Of a stretch of DNA of 58,932 nt, positions 27,035 to 33,721 are shown in pieces. The notes below the pieces were generated by a model. That model saw only the letters and a list, made by a program, of their open reading frames with translations, was not told the origin of the DNA and ran no database searches. Each line of letters starts with the position of its first letter. The first letter of the stretch is position 1. The DNA is from Paraburkholderia graminis C4D1M (GTDB lineage: Bacteria; Pseudomonadota; Gammaproteobacteria; Burkholderiales; Burkholderiaceae): NCBI RefSeq assembly GCF_000172415.1, contig NZ_ABLD01000029.1, positions 1 through 58,932 of the forward strand, written 5' to 3'. The translations under genes and the position numbers were made by a program.

Positions 27035-28102
27035 TCAGGACGCTAGATGAAAGCGCGTATTCGTTTGCGGCGCGGCGGTGTCGTTACGGTTCGAAATTGC
27101 GGCGATGGTCGCGCCTTCGCGCAGACTGTGCGGCAGCGTCAGCGCGAGCGGCGCATCGCTCATGCCTTCGTCGCTGCCCGTGACGCGCGCGAGCAAGCGA
27201 CGCCACGCGGCGCAGCCGATCTCACGGTTCGGCGCGCAGACGCTCGCGAGCGGCGGCGACAGCAGTTCGCCCATCGCGAGGCCGTCGAAACCGAGAATCG
27301 ACATATCGCGCGGAATCTGCAGGCGCGCGCGGCGCAGGCCGCGCATCACGACCATAGCGAGCAGATCGTTGCTGCAGAAAAGCGCGCTCGGGCGATTCGC
27401 GCCGTGCGTCAGATGCGCGAGCACCGAGGGCGCGAGTTCGTCCGCGTTGAAGTCGACTTCGAGCGCGGGGGCCGGCGTGAGGCCGGCTTGCTGCATCGCC
27501 TGTGCATAGCCGAGGTGACGTTGACGCGCGCGGTCCGACGCGGCGAGCGTGCCCGCGAGCATCAGGATGCGGCGATGACCGTGAGCGATCAGCATGCGCA
27601 CGCCTTCGTACGCGGCCAGACGGTTGTCGACGGACACCGACGGACGCCGCACCGTGTCGTTGTGCATCAGCACATAGAGGAGGCCGTCGCGATCGAGTTC
27701 GTCGAGAAGCGGATGCGTGTCGGCGTCGGTGACTGTGAGGATCAACCCTTCCACGCGATGTTCGCGCAGCGTTTCGATTGCGCGGCGTTCGCGGTCGGCG
27801 TCGTATTGCGTGGTCATCAGCATGAGCCGGTAGCCGTGCGCCGCCGCGAGTTCGTCGATGCCTTGCAGACATTCGGCGAACACCGGATTCGCGAGCGTCG
27901 GCACGATCACGCCGATCAGGCGCGTGCGCTCGCCGCGCAACTGACGTCCGAGCGGGTTGGGCCGGAAGCGCAGCGCGTCGATGGACTGCCGGACCTTGTC
28001 GAGCGTGACGGGGTTCACAGTGTGCGGCGCGTTGATCGCGCGCGAGACCGTCGCGATGGAAAAGCCCGCGTGCGCAGCGACATCCTTGATCGTCGGGGTC
28101 AT
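27035..28102 (-). CDS. LacI-family transcriptional regulator
   Basis: 355 residues. The N-terminal helix-turn-helix and hinge (IKDVAAHAGFSIATVSRAIN, residues 5-24, then LGRQLRGERTRLIGVIVP) is followed by the periplasmic-binding-like effector domain with ILGFDGLAMGELLSPPLASV. It heads the ABC-phosphodiesterase operon and probably represses it until the imported ligand or a derivative binds. Two AAACGTTT-type sites upstream suggest autoregulation. GCGGAAACC before the ATG is a weak ribosome-binding site. Confidence 0.93.
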   Translation of the reverse strand: MTPTIKDVAAHAGFSIATVSRAINAPHTVNPVTLDKVRQSIDALRFRPNPLGRQLRGERTRLIGVIVPTLANPVFAECLQGIDELAAAHGYRLMLMTTQYDADRERRAIETLREHRVEGLILTVTDADTHPLLDELDRDGLLYVLMHNDTVRRPSVSVDNRLAAYEGVRMLIAHGHRRILMLAGTLAASDRARQRHLGYAQAMQQAGLTPAPALEVDFNADELAPSVLAHLTHGANRPSALFCSNDLLAMVVMRGLRRARLQIPRDMSILGFDGLAMGELLSPPLASVCAPNREIGCAAWRRLLARVTGSDEGMSDAPLALTLPHSLREGATIAAISNRNDTAAPQTNTRFHLAS

Positions 28103-28131
28103 GGTTTCCGCTCGGTGGTGTCCGTTCGATG

Positions 28132-28167
28132 TAAACGTTTTCGGTGCCGATTATCGGGAACGTTTGT
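28132..28167 (-). promoter_or_regulatory. Probable operators of the LacI-type regulator
   Basis: The palindrome AAACGTTT (28133-28140) and a near copy GAACGTTTG (28158-28166), spaced about 25 bases, lie 30 to 65 bases upstream of the lacI-type start codon. Spacing and core match LacI-family operators. Confidence 0.55.
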
Positions 28168-28242
28168 GACCGGGGGATGACTTCGGCGCGGCGGGGGAGT
28201 GGAGGGTTGTGAGGTGGCGGCTGGCGCGGTTGATTAGCCCGT

Positions 28243-28269
28243 TGGTCGGCCCGGCGGCCAATGGTAGAA
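28243..28269 (+). promoter_or_regulatory. Promoter of tRNA-Leu
   Basis: TTGGTC, a 17-base spacer and TAGAAT form a good sigma-70 promoter about 30 bases before the mature tRNA 5' end. Confidence 0.65.
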
Positions 28270-28297
28270 TGCGCGTCCACGCGGTTTTGCCTCCCTC

Positions 28298-28382
28298 GCC
28301 GGGATGATGAAATTGGTAAACATAGCGGACTTAAAATCCGCCGCCTAACGGCTTGCCGGTTCGAGTCCGGTTCCCGGCACCA
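28298..28382 (+). tRNA. tRNA-Leu (anticodon TAA)
   Basis: 85 bases beginning GCCGGGA and ending TCCCGGCACCA, with a matching acceptor stem, anticodon stem GCGGA/TCCGC around loop CTTAAAA (anticodon TAA, 28332-28334), a long variable arm typical of class II tRNAs, and T-loop GTTCGAGTC. The CCA is encoded. Phage genes begin just downstream, so its 3' end is the likely prophage attachment site. Confidence 0.97.
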
Positions 28383-28870
28383 CGGATATTATACCGAAGT
28401 CATTCGGAACCCTTCGTTTTCTATTAAAAACAAGGGTTTGAGCCACGTTCCAGCCTGACGTAACAGCACGGTTTTGACCGGTTTTAACCGGTCTTTTATG
28501 CCCGGGGCCCCAAAAAGGCCCCAAGACGGGCCCCAGCGAACCTTGCCGGTCGCGTAGGCCGCCGCTGTTCTCTGCGCCGCCTGTCGAATACCCCATCGAT
28601 TCGGTCGGATTCTCTATGCCCACCGCATCGTTTTAAATGGTGCGGGTTTGTACCTATCAAGCAGCCGAATCCCCTGTCGGGCCTCACCCCGAGGCTCAAA
28701 ATATCGACGCGCGGTACATCTTTTAAACGCCTGCGTGTTGCGCTCTGCATTTGTCATATCTACCGTCAATATCAGCGTTCCGAAAAGCGTTCTCATTCCC
28801 ACTTTTTCGGGCGCTGCACGACCGCGAGGGGTCGCGCGCCACTACACAAAATTCTGGGAGAGCTGAAGCT
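28383..28870. other. Junction region between tRNA-Leu and prophage
   Basis: It holds a tRNA terminator (28476-28498), then GC-rich direct copies of GGCCCC around 28503-28540 and an AT-richer stretch leading to the HTH gene. No integrase or intact gene is seen. The minus frame overlapping 28345-28623 ends inside the tRNA and is judged spurious. Confidence 0.5.
28476..28498 (+). terminator. Probable terminator of the tRNA-Leu transcript
   Basis: GACCGG-TTTTAA-CCGGTC followed by TTTTAT. Confidence 0.7.
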
Positions 28871-30112
28871 ATGCCCTATGGTCTGGACTATTCCGACGTC
28901 CGTTACGAGACGGACCACGCGGGCAATCGCCTCAAGGCGACAATCCCGTACACGATGTTCTCGGCCCTGACCGAGTTCTGGATAGCAGCAAGACGGGCGC
29001 AAACCGCGCAACTGGAGGCAAGCACGCGCCCGGGCCTGTTCAAAGGATCGCTGCAGGCCGCGCAGGTGCCCACGCCAGATGACCCTCCCACCGTCTCACC
29101 ACGCCGAGATAGTGCCCGGCCACTCAATCTGAACGACCGGCACTGGCAGTCACTCATTGCACGCCTGCCTGAAGAGGTCGAGCCACAAGCAAAGCTGGAA
29201 ACACCCGCCGCTATCTCCCCGCCTGAAGCATTTCCGCCTGATACCTTGTCGACCTCGCTGGTCGACTCATCCCCGAAGCCGAAGCGTCGCGTGTTCTATC
29301 GCGCGTTCGTCGAGGCGCCTCCCACCGAAGTGGTCGACCGCGTGGCGAACGGCATGTATTTCATCCGCGCATGGCGCGAGCATCGTGGACTCACTGTCGA
29401 AGACGCAGCTGATCTCTTAGGTCGAGACAAGACGACAGTCGCGTGGCATGAAAGCGGCAAGGCCACCCCCTCACGTCTGACGCTCGAAAAGCTGGCGCAG
29501 GTCTACGACTGCCCGGTGGCGCAGCTAACCCCGCTCCCCGGCTCGGATGATTCGGCCTTCGATGAAAAGCCGGTACAAGCCGCGCCGGTCATCGCGGAGG
29601 TCAAGCCCGAGCAGCGCCGCCGCACGATCAAAGAGCCGCGTTCGCCTGCCGCAACCGACTATCCCGATGCGGTGCTGGCGTACATGGTCGCTGGCAAGTC
29701 CCCGATGCTCGCGTGGCGGCTATATCGAAACATGACCGTCAAGGCGCTGGCCGAAGCCTATGCCACCACCAGCAGCAACGTGAAGTCGATGGAACAGCAC
29801 GCATGGCTGCGCCGCTCGACGATTGCCAAGCTCTGGCCGGTGTTCCATTGCAAGCCCGAGCAGCTATTGCGACCGGAAGGGATGCCGAGTCTGCGCGGTA
29901 CGCTGCAGACGGAAGCGAAGATCGTTATTTCGGAACCGGCCCGCGTGAATAAGGCCGTCGACCGTCACAGCGAGCAACCGGCATCCGTGATGGAGGCGGC
30001 GTTCCTGCAGGCGGGCGTCGTCGAGCCGACCGTTCTGCGCGAAGTGAAGGAACGCGATCGCGCTCGCATCGAACGGCTCGCGAAGATGCAGGCGGAACTC
30101 GAGCGGCTGTGA
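28871..30112 (+). CDS. Phage-region protein with two XRE-type HTH domains
   Basis: 413 residues. An N-terminal segment (DYSDVRYETDHAGNRLKAT, then an amphipathic helix), a variable Pro-rich linker, a Cro/C1-type HTH at about residues 156-220 (MYFIRAWREHRGLTVEDAAD...TTVAWHESGKATPS), and a second degenerate HTH at about 270-335 (MLAWRLYRNMTVKALAEAY...SNVKSMEQHAWL). The C-terminus is charged and coiled-coil-like. It is likely a DNA-binding regulator of the prophage left arm. The ATG follows GGAGAG. The two HTHs in one chain are unusual for a repressor. Confidence 0.75.
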   Translation: MPYGLDYSDVRYETDHAGNRLKATIPYTMFSALTEFWIAARRAQTAQLEASTRPGLFKGSLQAAQVPTPDDPPTVSPRRDSARPLNLNDRHWQSLIARLPEEVEPQAKLETPAAISPPEAFPPDTLSTSLVDSSPKPKRRVFYRAFVEAPPTEVVDRVANGMYFIRAWREHRGLTVEDAADLLGRDKTTVAWHESGKATPSRLTLEKLAQVYDCPVAQLTPLPGSDDSAFDEKPVQAAPVIAEVKPEQRRRTIKEPRSPAATDYPDAVLAYMVAGKSPMLAWRLYRNMTVKALAEAYATTSSNVKSMEQHAWLRRSTIAKLWPVFHCKPEQLLRPEGMPSLRGTLQTEAKIVISEPARVNKAVDRHSEQPASVMEAAFLQAGVVEPTVLREVKERDRARIERLAKMQAELERL

Positions 30113-30141
30113 TTCACGGACCTAGCTAGGAGGACAGGACC

Positions 30142-30489
30142 ATGCACGCCATTTACCAGACGGAGGCGTTCAACCTCGTCGCCATCACCGACCTCAAGCA
30201 GCCGGAAGCGAAGAGCGTCACCAATGACATCGAGAACGTGCTCGCCGCACTTGTCGATGGAGGCCGGCTGATCATCGGGCACCCTTGCCAGCGCGTGCGC
30301 TACTGCGACAGCGACGGCAGTTGGGATCAGGTCGTTATCGACGCGCAGTGCCAGTTCGTGCGGTTCGCGCCGATCTCGTCGAAGGACGGTGAACGCCAGC
30401 AGATGACCGACACCGACCCGCGCTCGCTACTCGCCACATTGCTGTTGCAGGAGATGTACTACGGAGGGCAGCATGGCGACGCTCACTGA
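30142..30489 (+). CDS. Hypothetical phage protein
   Basis: 115 residues, acidic, no recognised domain. TNDIENVLAALVDGG and RLIIGHPCQRVRY suggest a small mixed alpha/beta protein. A strong AGGAGG precedes the ATG. Its end overlaps the start of the cysteine-cluster gene by 17 bases, so the two are co-translated. Confidence 0.7.
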   Translation: MHAIYQTEAFNLVAITDLKQPEAKSVTNDIENVLAALVDGGRLIIGHPCQRVRYCDSDGSWDQVVIDAQCQFVRFAPISSKDGERQQMTDTDPRSLLATLLLQEMYYGGQHGDAH

Positions 30490-31162
30490 ATCCGAGGCGC
30501 AGCACGACGAACAGGTTGTCACGCGCTGGCGCGAACTCGAGTCAGGCAAGCTCGCGCGCGTAATCGGGATCGTCAACGAGCAGGCGCTGTCCATCAAGCA
30601 GCGCCATCACCATCGCGTCAATGCCGTGATCAACAGTTCGGGCATGACGATCTACGCGAAGATCGAGGCGCTTTGGGAAGCGGTCGATGAACTCGGCGCG
30701 GTCGCGAAGCCGCACGCGGCCTGTCGCAAGGGCTGCTCGCACTGCTGTCATACGTCGGTGCTCATGCCCGAGCAGGAGGCCGCGCTGATCGGCAGGCGCA
30801 TTGGTGTCAAGCCGCGCACGGTCACTGGCCTCACACGGCGCGGCGATGTTGCGGCGGGCTACGGAAATCCATGTCCGTTTCTCAAGGGCGACGCCTGCTC
30901 GATCTACTCATCGCGCCCGCTGGCCTGCCGCCAGCAGTTCAACATGGACAGCGACGCACTGCTGTGCGAACTGATCGGCGGTCCATCGAAGGTGCCGTAC
31001 CTGAACCTCATGGACTACCAGACCGCGCTCGCGATGGTGACCACCTCACAGCGCGACTGCATTGGCCGCGATCCTAGCAGCGGCAGGCCGGTTCCGCTCA
31101 CGGTCACGACCGCGCCTGCCGTGGGCGATATCCGTCAGTTCTTTCCGAAGGGGCGGCCATGA
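30473..31162 (+). CDS. YkgJ-type cysteine-cluster protein
   Basis: 229 residues. The central region carries the CxxxCxxCC pattern (ACRKGCSHCCHTSV, about residues 83-96), then CPFLKGDACSIYSSRPLACR, the cysteine arrangement of the YkgJ/Fe-S or Zn cluster family. The N-terminal half is helical. The family function is unsettled; it is common in prophages and plasmids. GGAGGG precedes the ATG. It is the last plus-strand gene before the minus-strand accessory cassette. Confidence 0.8.
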   Translation: MATLTESEAQHDEQVVTRWRELESGKLARVIGIVNEQALSIKQRHHHRVNAVINSSGMTIYAKIEALWEAVDELGAVAKPHAACRKGCSHCCHTSVLMPEQEAALIGRRIGVKPRTVTGLTRRGDVAAGYGNPCPFLKGDACSIYSSRPLACRQQFNMDSDALLCELIGGPSKVPYLNLMDYQTALAMVTTSQRDCIGRDPSSGRPVPLTVTTAPAVGDIRQFFPKGRP

Positions 31163-31269
31163 CCACCACCGCTTAAGTAATCGACTCCGCTGGAGTGCGG
31201 CCGTCGCCATCTGGCACGATGTCGCCCAGTTGACCGCTCCCGAGGCCGCGCGTGAAGCAAATCGTGCTC

Positions 31270-31920
31270 CTAACACGTGAGCCCATCCGGCAGCGGTGCG
31301 GAATCTTCCCGACGGCGACGTTCGTACGCGGCGCGTTCATCGTCAATATTCTTTACCACGTCTCTCAATCCTCCGTCTCGGTTCCACTCACCCGGTTTGG
31401 GCTCTTCAGCAGGCATTCCGGCATGCCTGCGGAGGCGGCGAGACAACTCAGAAGTGCGTAGTCCCAGATCTGCGTAGTCGCGCCTTCTGGTCCAAAAGTA
31501 CTCTGCATGCTCGGGGTAGTCATTGTCGTATTCCGCGATGCCCGCGAGCCTGTTTTGAATCTGTTCCCGCAGGTCAGGGAGTCGGAGTATCTCGTACATA
31601 AGTTCGCGCGGAAGCACTTTCCATTCGACGTCGATATCCAATGGCTGGAACTCGGGGGGCTCTGTAGTCGGCCTGTACTCTTCTTCGTTGCGACCGGCAG
31701 GCCTGCCTTCTGAGGTGCCATCGTCCCACGCGACTGAAGAACAGCCATTGGCGAATCGGTCGAGATGGGATACGACGATGATCGCAAGGTACGCCGTGTC
31801 TTTGCGGCGCTTGGACCGATTGACCACCAACTCCTTGACAGTAACGAACGAATTGCCAAGCAGCACTCCGATGATGCCAGCCGACGCAGAGATGATGGCG
31901 GATACGTTTCCAGTGTCCAA
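31270..31920 (-). CDS. Membrane-anchored protein of unknown function (cassette gene 4)
   Basis: 216 residues. One N-terminal transmembrane helix (about 7-28, ISASAGIIGVLLGNSFVTV) is followed by a charged cytosolic region with DVEWKVLPRELMYEILRLP, and an Arg/Glu-rich C-terminus. The TTG start is supported by GAGGG just upstream. It lies 39 bases after the FRG-domain gene in the same orientation, so it is probably its operon partner. Base composition is poorer in GC than the phage structural genes. Confidence 0.65.
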   Translation of the reverse strand: MDTGNVSAIISASAGIIGVLLGNSFVTVKELVVNRSKRRKDTAYLAIIVVSHLDRFANGCSSVAWDDGTSEGRPAGRNEEEYRPTTEPPEFQPLDIDVEWKVLPRELMYEILRLPDLREQIQNRLAGIAEYDNDYPEHAEYFWTRRRDYADLGLRTSELSRRLRRHAGMPAEEPKPGEWNRDGGLRDVVKNIDDERAAYERRRREDSAPLPDGLTC

Positions 31921-31959
31921 GTTTCCCTCTAGCTTGTTGTAGGTCGTACTGTCGTGCGA

Positions 31960-33120
31960 TCACTGTGCGAACAGTCGCTCACGCAATTCCTCACAGGCTC
32001 CATCGAGACCGGGAAACAACGAGCCCGCTGTGATGCCCATTAAGGCCAACTCCTTCATTACCGTTTCCCGCTCTTTGACCGGGATATCGATCGCATAGAG
32101 GTATTGATGCTGTCGAACTTGCTCGACTGCCTTTATATAGGACTCGACGTCGCTTACATTCGTCAGCGCTGACAGCGCCTGCTGGGGGATGAGCCGTTCG
32201 TTTTCGATCGCCAAGAACTCCAGTAGCGAGAAGTGAGGCCGCACTGGTGCCGTGACTGGTATCTGGAGATTTTCCTCTCGCCATTGAGCCTGATCCAACT
32301 GGAAGATGCGAACACAACCCGCATTGCGCTTGCGCGAGGCAGCGATCGTTATATGCCTGAAGGCAAAAAACGCAGCAACGTATGGCGAGTAGGACCAATC
32401 GATCAGAGGCGTCGGGAACCCGTGGTGTTGCGCCAGATGAAGCAGCGCGCCGAACTGATCGCTATCGGCAGGGTTGAAAATATGCTTTGTACGCGCGCTC
32501 AAATGTCGATGCAGCGTTCCGAGATCGTCGAAGGTGTATCTAAACAGATCGGAGCGGTTTGTGCGATGGAAATGCGAGCGGAGCCGCCACGGCTTTTTTT
32601 GACCACGGAAGATAAATTTTCGCGTTTCCAGCCGTGAGACATGACGCTTGAATGCATCCCAACTCATTCGCTTCGACGGGATATCGGACGGGCGATCAGG
32701 ATCATTACGTGTTAGACGCGCTTGCCCCTCCATTCCGATATCGGAATGCCACTGGACTTCCATGTTCGTTCCGTCCCACCTGATACGCGCTTGAGCCTTC
32801 GTGGCAATGCGTATTTCCTGTGGGAAAACCTCGCGAACCTGTTGTGGCGGGACAAGATGGGTCGAGTTTTTCGGATGCGTCGGTTGGAGCAGAATGGTCG
32901 TGAATGCGCCTTCAGGCGCAAGCCAGATTTCGTCGATGCGCCCGACGATGACAGGCGCATTGACGCCTTCACCCGGGAATAGCATCGCGCTGCCGACTGT
33001 GTGATCGAAACGCATCTCCAGGTCGATAACTATGTCGCCCGACCACTGGGTTGCGCGAAAATTTCCAGTCCACTGGCCGACTAGGGGCGGTGGTAGCTTT
33101 GGCTTTTGTGCTTTTGTCAT
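31960..33120 (-). CDS. FRG-domain protein (cassette gene 3)
   Basis: 386 residues. The N-terminal ~135 residues are beta-rich (LVGQWTGNFRATQW, DIVIDLEMRFDHT). Then an FRG domain: KFIFRGQKKPWRLRSHFHR (Phe-Arg-Gly at about 171-173) and LLHLAQHHGFPTPLIDWSYS (226-245), followed by YVAAFFAF. FRG domains occur in phage-resistance and mobile-element proteins; their activity is not settled. The ATG at MTKAQKPK was chosen; a TTG further up would add a Gly-Thr-Ala repeat tail encoded by tandem CCGGCAGTT units. Ribosome-binding sites are weak for both. Confidence 0.82.
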   Translation of the reverse strand: MTKAQKPKLPPPLVGQWTGNFRATQWSGDIVIDLEMRFDHTVGSAMLFPGEGVNAPVIVGRIDEIWLAPEGAFTTILLQPTHPKNSTHLVPPQQVREVFPQEIRIATKAQARIRWDGTNMEVQWHSDIGMEGQARLTRNDPDRPSDIPSKRMSWDAFKRHVSRLETRKFIFRGQKKPWRLRSHFHRTNRSDLFRYTFDDLGTLHRHLSARTKHIFNPADSDQFGALLHLAQHHGFPTPLIDWSYSPYVAAFFAFRHITIAASRKRNAGCVRIFQLDQAQWREENLQIPVTAPVRPHFSLLEFLAIENERLIPQQALSALTNVSDVESYIKAVEQVRQHQYLYAIDIPVKERETVMKELALMGITAGSLFPGLDGACEELRERLFAQ

Positions 33121-33246
33121 TGGACGTGCTGTTGTCGTTCTTGGAGCAGATCCGGCAGTTCCGGCAGTTCCGGCTGTACCGGAGGAGAATCGTACTATGA
33201 ACCGCAACAGCTAAGGTGCTTGAACTGGCATAGCCGGTTTTCACCG

Positions 33247-33540
33247 TCAATCCTCGCCATCGTCTTCGTGATTCTGGGCCGGTGCCCGAGGCTGTTCGTC
33301 CGGGTCCATGATCGTCCGCAGCCCGGGGAAATATACATCGCATCGCTCAGTGATAGCTGCGTACCTTCTCGGGCAGTCCGCGATCTCTGAGCCGAGATCA
33401 GTCATCGGAAAGTTCTCGCCAAACGAAACAACCAGTTTAGACAGCCGATAGCGTCCGCGCCGTTCGCAACGCGAACACGCCACTTCAATCTGCTTTGCAC
33501 TTGCTGCTACTTCCCCGAGCGTAACGTTCCCGTTTGCCAT
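33247..33540 (-). CDS. Small zinc-ribbon-like protein (cassette gene 2)
   Basis: 97 residues. ACSRCERRGRYRLSKLV followed by ADCPRR gives a C-x2-C...C pattern seen in a family of short proteobacterial proteins of unknown function. The C-terminus is acidic. GGGA lies about eight bases before the ATG. It sits between the 825-residue gene and the FRG gene, all on the minus strand. Zinc binding is inferred from the cysteines only. Confidence 0.65.
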   Translation of the reverse strand: MANGNVTLGEVAASAKQIEVACSRCERRGRYRLSKLVVSFGENFPMTDLGSEIADCPRRYAAITERCDVYFPGLRTIMDPDEQPRAPAQNHEDDGED

Positions 33541-33721
33541 CGCTTCATTCCCTTTGCTCGGTCACGCTTCGGATGAGGCATTTGACCCGGAAATAATTCA
33601 TTTCGTGGGACGCAATCCGCCGTCGACCTACAGCTTATCAGGAGGCCGGAGATCCGCGCACGCGGGTGAATCTCATGGGATCCCTTTGCGCGTCTCGCGC
33701 GAGTGCGATGTCCAGTCGGAC

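Noticed and set aside
28345..28623. 92-codon minus frame ending in GTGLEPASR, considered as an integrase remnant
   Set aside because: It overlaps the mature tRNA-Leu and the terminator and has no recombinase motif.
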